Below, piece after piece: positions 19,219-27,291 of a stretch of DNA of 64,000 nt. Position 1 is the stretch's first letter, and every line of letters starts with the position of its first letter. The DNA is from Leptolyngbya sp. PCC 7375 (GTDB taxonomy: Bacteria > Cyanobacteriota > Cyanobacteriia > Phormidesmidales > Phormidesmidaceae). The translations under genes were made by a program, and so were the position numbers. A model generated the notes under the pieces. That model was given only the letters and a program-made list of their open reading frames with translations, did not search any database and was not told the origin of the DNA. The stretch is from NCBI RefSeq assembly GCF_000316115.1, contig NZ_JH993797.1, positions 1,102,486-1,166,485 of the forward strand, written 5' to 3'.

Positions 19219-20154
19219 CTAAGCTTGTTTGTCGGATTCCACCAGTGCATCTGGACAATAGTCGGCTAAGAAGGGAGTGCGATAGCCATCCTGAGACCAC
19301 AATATGGGGTAATAGCTTTCGTCAAGGTCTAAACTTCCTTGCTGACGGTAGCGTTCAAAAATATAGCCATCTCCCATGCCAGGTAGTTGAAACCTGGCAT
19401 GACCTGCTAGAGCACTGATGGCCAGGCTGCGGCGTGTTTTGCTGCCGCTACGGTTTTGACCCGATCCACGCCACAGATTACCGTGGAGAAAGAGGGCACT
19501 GCCAGGGGGTAAAACAATGGGAACAATCTGGGGGGATTCTACACCTGCTTGCTTTGCAGCTTGCCAAAGGGGCTCGCGATAATCTTCACGGGGAGCGTGG
19601 AGAACGCGGATCTTATCGGTGCAGTTCCAAAAATGGGAACCAGGCACAATTTCTAACGAGCCGGTTTCCATGGCAACATCGCTTAAGGCGATCCAGCAGG
19701 TAACGGTAGCTGGTGGAGCAATGGCCGTGGTGTAGGTATTATTGCGATGGAAATAAACTTCGGGAGCATTGGGAGGCTTGATCCAGCAGGTATCAAGGCC
19801 ATAGCGGGCCGAGGTCCAACCCATGAGGGAGGCGTTGAGTTGGGCAATTTTGGCAGATAGGGTAAAGCTGGCAAGGGTGCGATCGCAACGCCATAATCCA
19901 GTCATCTGCTGGGTAGCATTGGGCTGGCTTAGTCCTGGCCGACCATACCATTCGTCAGGAGAAACCCCGGTCTCAAACTGAGTGTTAAAAAGAGGTTCGA
20001 ACCGTTCAACAATTGTTGCAATTTGTTTAGCATTCAATAGATTATCTAAGATAAAATATCCCTGCTGATGAAATTGTTTGATCTGAGTAGGCGTAATTTC
20101 TAATGGAGAGTGTAGTTGCCCTAGGGCATCTGGATTTAGGGTTGCAGACTGCAT
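19219..20154 (-). CDS. PhyH-family (phytanoyl-CoA dioxygenase-like) protein with an HxN metal motif
   Basis: This 311-residue protein has the PhyH fold signatures, including WIALSDV followed by METGSLEIVPGSHFW and a late His in LFLHGNLWRGSG. Enzymes of this family use iron and 2-oxoglutarate, with iron held by H-x-D...H. The late His is His224 and a 2-oxoglutarate-binding Arg lies in the TRRS stretch. The first motif reads FHRNN, that is His136-Arg-Asn138, so the usual Asp appears to be Asn. This may mean altered chemistry, a lost activity, or a misalignment by one position. The substrate is unknown. A PhyH gene next to an SDR gene suggests a small oxidative tailoring pair, but the two are 336 bases apart. 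Confidence 0.8.
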   Translation of the reverse strand: MQSATLNPDALGQLHSPLEITPTQIKQFHQQGYFILDNLLNAKQIATIVERFEPLFNTQFETGVSPDEWYGRPGLSQPNATQQMTGLWRCDRTLASFTLSAKIAQLNASLMGWTSARYGLDTCWIKPPNAPEVYFHRNNTYTTAIAPPATVTCWIALSDVAMETGSLEIVPGSHFWNCTDKIRVLHAPREDYREPLWQAAKQAGVESPQIVPIVLPPGSALFLHGNLWRGSGQNRSGSKTRRSLAISALAGHARFQLPGMGDGYIFERYRQQGSLDLDESYYPILWSQDGYRTPFLADYCPDALVESDKQA

Positions 20155-20221
20155 AGCTAATAATTCTCTAAAAACGGAGTGTGATAACCATCCTCATACC
20201 AATTAATTGAGAGAACTGGAG

Positions 20222-20241
20222 AGACGTTGCAGGCAACGTCT
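20222..20241. repeat. Dispersed cyanobacterial palindrome
   Basis: AGACGTTGC-AG-GCAACGTCT forms nine-base arms around two bases. Palindromes built on ACGTTGC/GCAACGT are common repeats between genes in many cyanobacteria. Confidence 0.7.
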
Positions 20242-20489
20242 GTACATCCAATAGTGGAGCCTAATTAATTTTGGTTCCTTAGTACTTCAGGGACCTTTTG
20301 TCAGTGAGGTCTTTCCCTAAAAGTAGGGATTACCTATGCTATCGACGTATGATGTCCAGAGTATGCAATGCAAGGTCTGGGGAAGCTGTATTCATTATTA
20401 CTGAAATAATACTGAAATGCTCAAAGATGACTAACGTTCAAAGATTCAATGGTAACAACAGATACAGATCTCTCTGGTACGATCAAACT

Positions 20490-20530
20490 CCCCTACAGGT
20501 AAATGCTGAGTATATGGATACCTGTAGGGG
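20490..20530. terminator. Hairpin downstream of lrtA
   Basis: Perfect 12-base arms CCCCTACAGGTA (20490-20501) and TACCTGTAGGGG (20519-20530) surround a 17-base loop, 67 bases after the lrtA stop. The position suits a 3' end structure for lrtA. On the minus strand a short T-run (GAGTTT) follows it, so intrinsic termination is possible but not certain. Confidence 0.5.
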
Positions 20531-20597
20531 GTGCATTAATTTTTAGTATGGGTGCAGCAAACCGCTGTTGGCACAGTCTCTCCTTTGGAGATATGCA

Positions 20598-21218
20598 TTA
20601 GTGGCTTGCTATATATCGCTTATGATGGCTGACGGTAGTCTGCTCAGAGGTTTGATGAGGTTGGATCAAGCCATAGCCACCATGATTTCGTTCATAGAGT
20701 ACATTAATCTCTCCAGTGCTTGAATTTTGGAACATATAAAAATCATGGTCAATGAGTTCTAGCTGTTCCAAAGCTGCCTGAATTGACATGGGGGGCATGG
20801 CAAAAAATTTGTTTCGCACAACCATGGGAGGCAGCGTGGGGCTTTGTTCGTTGATAATGGTTGTAGGGTTGATAGATGGCTCAAGACCATCATCTTGAAC
20901 AGTGGAAACGGGAATTCGCTGCTGTTGCTTCTCCTTATATTTTTTCAATTGTCGAGTGATTTTATCGGTTACTAAATCAATAGCAGTGTAAAGATCGCTA
21001 TGTTTTTTTACGGCCCGTATGACTGCCCCCTTTGCAAAAAGGGTTACCTCGGCTGTCTGTTGGTCTTGCTTTCGAGCATTATTGTGAATAGATAAAGTGA
21101 TATCAATCTTGGTCAACAAACCCTCAAAATGATGCACAGCCTTGTTGATTTTTTGATGGGCATAGTCATTGATGGCATTAGTAATATCAACGTTTTTACC
21201 TTGGATAACTGTTTGCAT
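20598..21218 (-). CDS. lrtA: Long-form ribosome hibernation promoting factor
   Basis: The protein has 206 residues. The first 100 or so residues are the ribosome-binding domain (VIQGKNVDITNAINDY, with basic residues and HHFEGLLTKIDI). A linker follows, then the C-terminal dimerisation domain (VVRNKFFAMPPMSIQ, EAL-type helix, then YERNHGGYGLIQPH). Long-form factors dimerise 70S ribosomes into inactive 100S particles in the dark or under starvation. The cyanobacterial gene is known as lrtA (light-repressed transcript). Here it lies immediately downstream of the fermentation operon on the same strand, 153 bases from glgX, which fits a dark-metabolism neighbourhood. Its own promoter probably lies in that gap. 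Confidence 0.92.
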   Translation of the reverse strand: MQTVIQGKNVDITNAINDYAHQKINKAVHHFEGLLTKIDITLSIHNNARKQDQQTAEVTLFAKGAVIRAVKKHSDLYTAIDLVTDKITRQLKKYKEKQQQRIPVSTVQDDGLEPSINPTTIINEQSPTLPPMVVRNKFFAMPPMSIQAALEQLELIDHDFYMFQNSSTGEINVLYERNHGGYGLIQPHQTSEQTTVSHHKRYIASH

Positions 21219-21371
21219 TTGATAAGTCTCTTTTGCAGTGATTGTTGGAGATGGAGATGTTATACCAGTTCTCAGTTTTGAGCTTTAAATTCTGAGTTAT
21301 AGAAACCGCCTGTGCAAAAGCGTTTTGACTTGAGATTTGTAGCTACAGTTTCAGGAATTGGTATTAGTTAC

Positions 21372-23465
21372 TCATTGTACTATTAGGATGACTGAAGAAT
21401 ATTGTTCTAGTTTATAAAAAGATTGTTTCACTTTTGGAGCCATTTCTGGCTCACAAAAGTCTTCTGGCGCTGCTAAAGCAGTATCGACAATGCGATGCCA
21501 GTATTGTCCCTCAAGCAGAGGGGGTAGTTCAAAAATCAGTGGTTGATGAAAGGCGTTTAACATAACGTGTAGCGATTCGCCATATTCTTGATGAGATAGG
21601 GTAAACGCCAGGCTGTGGGAAGTATAGCTCCAGTCTGGTGCCCCCAACTTCACGCCATGCCAAATGATAGCTGGCTCTGAGATTGACTGGGGTGTGACAA
21701 TTAGCGGATGGTCGTGTTTGAAGACCTGTAGGGATTGAATAAAGCCAATTAACCCTTTTACAAAGCGTAGAAAATCCCCTTGGGTGATGACGGCATCCCA
21801 ATCAAACCAGCTGAGGTCATTGTTTTGACAGTAGGCATTGTTATTTCCCTGTTGCGATCGCAACACTTCATCTCCCATCAGCATCATGGGTGTCCCCTGG
21901 GACATGGTCCACAGCGTAAAGAAGTTCTTTGCCTGTTTTAATCGCAATGCTTGAATGGTTGGATCTTGGGTTGGGCCTTCTACGCCACAGTTCCAGCTCC
22001 AGTTAGCATCGGTCCCATCCCGATTATTTTCCCCATTAGCCCAGTTATGTTTGCTGTCGTAGCTGAGCAAATCGTAGAGTGTAAACCCATCGTGGCAGGT
22101 GACAAAGTGAACGCTGTAGTTGGGATCTCGCTGTGACTGCACATAGAGATCGGGGCTGCCAACAATGCGATCTGCCAGGGCACGAATAACCCCATTATCC
22201 CCCCGTACAAAGCGACGGACATCATCACGGTAAGGGCCATTCCATTCAGCAAAACGCTCCCCGGCAAAATGTCCTACCTGGTATAGTCCGGCTGCATCCC
22301 AGGCCTCCGCAATAATTTTGGTCCCTGCTAAGGCTGGATCGGTGTTGATCATCCATAAAATCGGTGGATTATGTAAGGGCTCTCCCGTGGTGTCACGGGA
22401 GAGGACTGAGGCCAGATCAAAGCGAAAGCCATCCACGTGCATCTCGGAGACCCAGTATCGCAGACAGTCTAAGATGAGATATCCGCTGATGGCACTGGTC
22501 TTCAGGGTATTGCCACAGCCGCTGTAGTTTTTATAGTAGGCCTTGTCGTTTTCAAGAATGTAGTATGACTCATTGCTTAACCCCCGCAGCGATAGGGTAG
22601 GTCCCTCGTGATTGCCTTCGGTGGTGTGGTTAAATACCACATCTAAAATCACCTCAATGCCAGCCCGATGGAGCGCTTTAACCAAATCTCTAAATTCATC
22701 CACTGGCCCTAAGTTATCCTGGCGATAACTGTACTGCCGGTGTGGGGCAAAAAAGGCTACCGGGCTATACCCCCAATAGTTTACTTTTCCAGACGGTGCA
22801 TCGCTGGGGTCAAATTGTTGCACGGGCATCAACTCTACTGCCGTAATCCCCAGGGACTGTAAATATGGAATTTTTTCCATCAGACCGGCATAGGTCCCCC
22901 GTTTCTCTGGCGCAAGACCAGAGCTGGCATGCTGGGTAAACCCGTCTACGTGTAGTTCATAAATGATGGTCTCAGCGTAGGGAGTTTTAGGATGGCGATC
23001 GCCCTCCCAATCATAGGGGAGTGGGTCTATCACGACCCCCCTCAGGGCCTGGGCACAGTTATCAGAGCCATCAATGGCAGCTTGACGAGAATAGTTTTGC
23101 CACCCGACAACCGAACGTGCATAGGGGTCGAGTAGCACCTTGTTGCGGTTAAAACGAAGACCGGTTTCTGGATAGTAGGGGCCGTCAACTCGATAGGCGT
23201 ATACTTGACCCGCTTTTAGCCCTACGACAAAGACATGCCAAAAGTGGAAGGTGTGATGGATTTTAGGATCTAGGCGAATTGTTGTCTGGGGCTGAGGATC
23301 TTCGGGTGTGGCAAATAACAACAGCTCCACCGTTCTTGCTTCGCGGGCATAGAGACAAAAGTTAATCCCCCCGTCACGGACTCTGGCACCCAGTGGATAA
23401 CTGTTTCCTGGCTGAACAGTTAGGCCAAATTGAGGGTGCTCATTTAACAATATTTTGAAGGTCAT
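21372..23465 (-). CDS. glgX: Glycogen debranching enzyme (isoamylase type)
   Basis: The protein has 697 residues, the usual length for GlgX. An N-terminal CBM48 domain (PGNSYPLGARVRDGGINFCLY) precedes the GH13 barrel. The barrel has all four conserved regions: DVVFNHT, the nucleophile Asp in GFRFDLASV, the acid Glu in IIAEAWD and the transition-state Asp in CHDGFTL. It hydrolyses alpha-1,6 branches of glycogen and so feeds glycolysis in the dark. It is the last gene after pflB-pflA-adhE on the same strand, 81 bases behind adhE with a hairpin between them, which suggests co-transcription with the fermentation genes. Confidence 0.93.
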   Translation of the reverse strand: MTFKILLNEHPQFGLTVQPGNSYPLGARVRDGGINFCLYAREARTVELLLFATPEDPQPQTTIRLDPKIHHTFHFWHVFVVGLKAGQVYAYRVDGPYYPETGLRFNRNKVLLDPYARSVVGWQNYSRQAAIDGSDNCAQALRGVVIDPLPYDWEGDRHPKTPYAETIIYELHVDGFTQHASSGLAPEKRGTYAGLMEKIPYLQSLGITAVELMPVQQFDPSDAPSGKVNYWGYSPVAFFAPHRQYSYRQDNLGPVDEFRDLVKALHRAGIEVILDVVFNHTTEGNHEGPTLSLRGLSNESYYILENDKAYYKNYSGCGNTLKTSAISGYLILDCLRYWVSEMHVDGFRFDLASVLSRDTTGEPLHNPPILWMINTDPALAGTKIIAEAWDAAGLYQVGHFAGERFAEWNGPYRDDVRRFVRGDNGVIRALADRIVGSPDLYVQSQRDPNYSVHFVTCHDGFTLYDLLSYDSKHNWANGENNRDGTDANWSWNCGVEGPTQDPTIQALRLKQAKNFFTLWTMSQGTPMMLMGDEVLRSQQGNNNAYCQNNDLSWFDWDAVITQGDFLRFVKGLIGFIQSLQVFKHDHPLIVTPQSISEPAIIWHGVKLGAPDWSYTSHSLAFTLSHQEYGESLHVMLNAFHQPLIFELPPLLEGQYWHRIVDTALAAPEDFCEPEMAPKVKQSFYKLEQYSSVILIVQ

Positions 23466-23514
23466 CTCATTGTGCTCGGTCCTAACACCACTCGCGGCTA
23501 ACTAATGATGGCCC

Positions 23515-23536
23515 GGTGGCACAGAACAGTGCCACC
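23515..23536 (-). other. Hairpin between adhE and glgX
   Basis: Arms GGTGGCAC and GTGCCACC (23515-23522, 23529-23536) surround a six-base loop. There is no T-run on the minus strand, so this is more likely an intercistronic stabiliser or partial attenuator than a full terminator. Confidence 0.55.
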
Positions 23537-23546
23537 AGACAAGGAT

Positions 23547-26222
23547 CTAATGGGCTACCTCCTGCATGGGGGGTGTTGATAGGGAGCTGTCTTCTGATAA
23601 CGACAGTGGGAGATCGTCCCGATAAGCTGCTATGTACAACGCTTTGAGGTCTTGAATTAGGGGATATCGAGGATTGGCTCCCGTGCACTGGTCATCAAAA
23701 GCTTGTTCTGCCATCAGATCAAGGTGCTCGAAGAACGTATGTTCATCATCGCTCAGCACTGCTCGCAGACTCCCAGGTATATCTACTTGTTGTTTGAGAG
23801 ATTCGATCGCTGCGATGAGCCGATTAACTTTGTCGTCATCACTGTCGCCACCCAGCTTCAGTACATCTGCGATCGCAGCATATCTCGCCTTTGCTTGGGG
23901 ATACTCATACTGTGGGAAAATCGCCTGTTTAAATGGAGCATCCGTAGCGTTGTAGCGGATCACGTGGGAGATCATTAACGCATTGGCAAGACCGTGGGGA
24001 ACATGGAAGGTAGACCCTAGCTTATGGGCCAAAGAATGGCAAATGCCCAGAAACGCATTGGCAAAAGCCATACCAGCAATGGTGGCTGCATAGTGAACTT
24101 TTTCGCGGGCTTCTGGATCGTTGGGGCCATTGTGATAGGCACGGGGGAGATACTTGATCAACAGTCCGATCGCTTCTAGAGCTAGACCGTCGGTAAACTC
24201 AGTGGCCAACACCGAGGCATAGGCTTCTAAGGCGTGGGTGAGGGCATCAATGCCACCGTAGGCGGTGAGTTTTTTGGGCATATGGCGCACCAGCTCTGGG
24301 TCAATGATGGCCATAGTGGGCGTCAAGGCATAGTCTGCCAGGGGATATTTAATCCCAACGCGATCGTCGGTGACCACGGCAAAGGGGGTGACTTCAGAAC
24401 CGGTGCCCGATGTGGTGGGAATGGCCACAAGAATGGCTTTTTCGCCGAGGGGCGGCAGCTCATAGACCCGTTTGCGAATGTCCATAAACCGCATTGCCAG
24501 ACCTTCAAACTTCACTTCGGGATGCTCATACATCAGCCACATCACCTTGGCGGCATCCATGGGTGAACCACCGCCCAGGGCAATAATCACATCGGGTTGG
24601 AAGTTGTTAATGATCGCCAGACCCCGCTGCACTGTGGAGAGGGAGGGATCGGGCTCGACATCAAAGAAGGTGTGATGCTCAATTTTGAGACTGTCGAGGG
24701 TGTCCGTAATCTCTTTGGTGAACCCCATGTCAAATAAGGGCTTGTCGGTGACGATAAAGGCTCGTTTCTTATGGGCGAGATCCCCAAGGGCTACGGGAAT
24801 GCAGCCCGCCTTAAAGTAAACCTTGGGAGGAACCCGAAACCATAGCATATTTTCTCGCCGTTCGGTCACTGTTTTGATGTTGAGGAGATGCTGTACCCCA
24901 ACATTCTCGGAAACAGAGTTGCCACCCCAGGTACCGCAGCCTAAAGTCAGTGAGGGATCGAGTTTGAAGTTGTACAAATCACCAATGGCCCCTTGGGAGG
25001 ATGGGGTGTTGATCAACACACGAGCTGTGGCAAGTTCGTCTTCAAACTGGGTGATGCGATCGCGATTATCTGGGTGGGTATACAGCACTGAGGTATGGCC
25101 CCGTCCCGCAAAATTCACCAGTCGTTTTGCCTGGTCTAAACCGTCGGCAAAATCTGAAGCCCGATAGAGCGCCAAAATCAGTGAGAGTTTTTCATAGGAG
25201 AAGGGTTCCTCAATGCCAATGGTGCTAACTTCACCAATCAGTAGCTTAGTGCCTTCGGGAACGGTCAGGTTTGCCAACTGAGCGAGTTGAGTAATGGACT
25301 GACCCACAATCTCAGCATTGAGTCGTCCATTTTTCAGTAACCGCTGACCCACCCTTGCCTGTTCTTCAGGGTTGAGGAAATAGGCCCCCCGTTTGATAAA
25401 TTCCTGTTTAACATCTTCATAGAGGTCGTCGACCACCACGGCGGATTGTTCCGACGCACAGATCATGCCGTTGTCAAACGTCTTGCTCAATAAAATAGAG
25501 CTGACCGCCATCTGAATGTCGGCGGTCTCGTCAATTAAAGCGGGGGTATTACCAGCCCCCACCCCCAGCGAAGGATGACCGGAGGAATAGGCGGCTTTGA
25601 CCATGCCGGGTCCACCCGTGGCTAAAATTAGCTTAATGTCAGGGTGCTGCATCAATCCCTGGGAGAGTTCCAGGGTGGGTTCATCAATCCAGCTAATTAA
25701 GTCTGCCGGTGCCCCAGCCTGCACCGCAGCATTGCGAATGATTTTAGCCGCAGCAATTGTGCAGGCTTTAGCGCGGGGGTGGGGAGAGAAAATAATAGCG
25801 TTGCGAGTTTTGAGACAGAGCAACGCTTTAAAAATGGCTGTGGATGTGGGGTTCGTGGTGGGCACAATGCCAGCAATCACCCCGATGGGTTCGGCCACTT
25901 TTTGAATGCCGTAGTGAACATCGGAGTAAATGACGCCACAGGTTTTGGCATGCTTATATTTGTTGAAGATATATTCCGAAGCAAAGTGATTTTTGATCAC
26001 CTTGTCTTCAATCACTCCCATGCTTGTTTCTGCCACCGCTTGTTTAGCTAGGGGGAGACGGGCATTGTTGGCGGCGATCGCAGCTTGCTTGAAAATAAAA
26101 TCAACCTGAGCCTGATTAAAATTGGCATAAATCTCTTGAGCGTTTTTCACCCGCAGTGCCAATTCTTCCAGGCTCTGTAGCGTATCTACCCGAACATTAG
26201 CAGGAGAAGATGGTGAAGTCAT
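23547..26222 (-). CDS. adhE: Bifunctional acetaldehyde-CoA/alcohol dehydrogenase
   Basis: The 891-residue protein has the standard AdhE layout. The N-terminal half is a CoA-acylating aldehyde dehydrogenase with its catalytic Cys in NGMICASEQS. The C-terminal half is an iron-dependent alcohol dehydrogenase with GGGSPMD, the metal ligands in DALTHALEAYAS, and LAHKLG...FHVPHG. It reduces acetyl-CoA to ethanol with two NADH and so recycles NAD during fermentation. It starts 14 bases after the end of pflA, so the two genes are translated from one transcript. AdhE enzymes form spirosomes and are oxygen-sensitive, which fits the low-oxygen setting. Confidence 0.95.
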   Translation of the reverse strand: MTSPSSPANVRVDTLQSLEELALRVKNAQEIYANFNQAQVDFIFKQAAIAANNARLPLAKQAVAETSMGVIEDKVIKNHFASEYIFNKYKHAKTCGVIYSDVHYGIQKVAEPIGVIAGIVPTTNPTSTAIFKALLCLKTRNAIIFSPHPRAKACTIAAAKIIRNAAVQAGAPADLISWIDEPTLELSQGLMQHPDIKLILATGGPGMVKAAYSSGHPSLGVGAGNTPALIDETADIQMAVSSILLSKTFDNGMICASEQSAVVVDDLYEDVKQEFIKRGAYFLNPEEQARVGQRLLKNGRLNAEIVGQSITQLAQLANLTVPEGTKLLIGEVSTIGIEEPFSYEKLSLILALYRASDFADGLDQAKRLVNFAGRGHTSVLYTHPDNRDRITQFEDELATARVLINTPSSQGAIGDLYNFKLDPSLTLGCGTWGGNSVSENVGVQHLLNIKTVTERRENMLWFRVPPKVYFKAGCIPVALGDLAHKKRAFIVTDKPLFDMGFTKEITDTLDSLKIEHHTFFDVEPDPSLSTVQRGLAIINNFQPDVIIALGGGSPMDAAKVMWLMYEHPEVKFEGLAMRFMDIRKRVYELPPLGEKAILVAIPTTSGTGSEVTPFAVVTDDRVGIKYPLADYALTPTMAIIDPELVRHMPKKLTAYGGIDALTHALEAYASVLATEFTDGLALEAIGLLIKYLPRAYHNGPNDPEAREKVHYAATIAGMAFANAFLGICHSLAHKLGSTFHVPHGLANALMISHVIRYNATDAPFKQAIFPQYEYPQAKARYAAIADVLKLGGDSDDDKVNRLIAAIESLKQQVDIPGSLRAVLSDDEHTFFEHLDLMAEQAFDDQCTGANPRYPLIQDLKALYIAAYRDDLPLSLSEDSSLSTPPMQEVAH

Positions 26223-26236
26223 AATAGAGCAGTCCT

Positions 26237-26998
26237 CTAGCGAATGTTTAAACCGTGGCGTTGAAACTGTGCTTTAACGCGTTCAATGTTTTCCTGACTG
26301 GGGGGCAGAGTGTCTTTTAGTTGATAGTCGTAACCCAGGGCTTCCCACTTGTAGGCCCCCATTTGATGAAATGGTAAAACCTCTACCCACTCAACATTTG
26401 TAAGGGTTGCAACAAATATAGCAAGTCCCTCAACATTTTCAGGTAGATCGGTCAATCCTGGCACTAAAACAAACCGCACCCAGGTGAGTTTGTGAATATC
26501 ATTGAGATAGCGAGCCAGACGCAGGGTCGGTTCTTGAGAAACGTGGGTGACGCGACGATATAGATCGGGATCAAAAGATTTAATGTCGAGCAGTACGAGA
26601 TTGGTATGGGGTAAAACCTGTTGAGCCGCTGTTAAGTCAGAAAAGCCTGACGTATCCAAAGCTGTATGCAATCCTTCAGCCTGACAGCGACGTAACAGTT
26701 CAGCAACAAATTCAGGCTGTAGCAATGGTTCTCCGCCCGTGACCGTAACCCCTCCTCCGGATAGTTCCAGGTAGGTGCGGTAGCGAAGAATTTCTGTCAC
26801 CAGCTCATCGACAGTCACTTCACGGCCCCCTTCTATCGTTCGACAGTCAGGGTTGTGGCAATACAGACACCGTAGCGGACACCCTTGGGTAAAGACAACA
26901 AATCGAATCCCCGGTCCGTCGACGGTACCACAGGTTTCAACAGAATGAATCCGACCTGTTGTTGTGGATGTAACTGTAGCTGGTTGAGGAATTAACAT
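26237..26998 (-). CDS. pflA: Pyruvate formate-lyase activating enzyme
   Basis: This radical SAM protein has 253 residues from the ATG at 26998; an in-frame TTG at 27007 is also possible and neither has a clear ribosome site. It has the CxxxCxxC cluster motif (CPLRCLYCHNPDC) and the GGEPLLQPEF glycine-rich SAM site. Other family signatures are ETCGTVDGPGIR at the start and ELSGGGVTVTGGEP. It uses SAM and a [4Fe-4S] cluster to place the glycyl radical on PflB. It lies between pflB and adhE on the same strand. Confidence 0.94.
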   Translation of the reverse strand: MLIPQPATVTSTTTGRIHSVETCGTVDGPGIRFVVFTQGCPLRCLYCHNPDCRTIEGGREVTVDELVTEILRYRTYLELSGGGVTVTGGEPLLQPEFVAELLRRCQAEGLHTALDTSGFSDLTAAQQVLPHTNLVLLDIKSFDPDLYRRVTHVSQEPTLRLARYLNDIHKLTWVRFVLVPGLTDLPENVEGLAIFVATLTNVEWVEVLPFHQMGAYKWEALGYDYQLKDTLPPSQENIERVKAQFQRHGLNIR

Positions 26999-27097
26999 AG
27001 CAGGCAATATCGGCTTTAAAGAGTTGTCAGCCCTCCTCTCCGAGCGAAAGCTACCGTGTATACAGTAAGTCGGAGAGTAGTCCCAGGTTTCGAGCCC

Positions 27098-27166
27098 TTA
27101 ATCCCCCCCTTCTCCTTAAAGGAGAAGGGGGGGATTAAAATCCTTCTCCCTAAGGGAGAAGGATTT
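27098..27166. repeat. Two adjacent long palindromes between pflB and pflA
   Basis: The first palindrome runs from 27098 to 27138, with 20-base arms centred on a single A (arms contain TTAATCC, a run of seven C, then TTCTCC). The second runs from 27138 to 27166, with 14-base arms (AAATCCTTCTCCCT) and a single central A. Both share the CTTCTCC/GGAGAAG core, which is typical of dispersed cyanobacterial palindromes. On the transcript they would fold into strong hairpins after pflB and could reduce read-through into pflA-adhE-glgX or protect the pflB end. Confidence 0.75.
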
Positions 27167-27291
27167 AGGATGTAGACGCGCCAAAGCGGCTTCTTGCAAA
27201 GTGGGCTAATTCGAGGCCAGGTCTACCTTTTGGGTAATGACTTTGCGGGTATACATGACGGTAACCTTCTAAATGAGAGACATCCGACTCA

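Larger units (their letters stand above)
20155..20597. other. Intergenic region with two hairpin repeats
   Basis: This 443-base spacer lies between two minus-strand genes. It contains a dispersed palindrome at 20222-20241 and a long hairpin at 20490-20530. A plus-strand ORF of 82 codons (20298-20546) has no ribosome site and an unlikely composition, so I do not call it a gene. Confidence 0.5.

Noticed and set aside
19985..20000. GGTTCGAACC resembling a tRNA T-loop
   Set aside because: It lies inside the PhyH coding sequence and no clover-leaf can be drawn around it.
20298..20546. 82-codon plus-strand ORF
   Set aside because: No ribosome site, unlikely composition, and it overlaps a hairpin downstream of lrtA.
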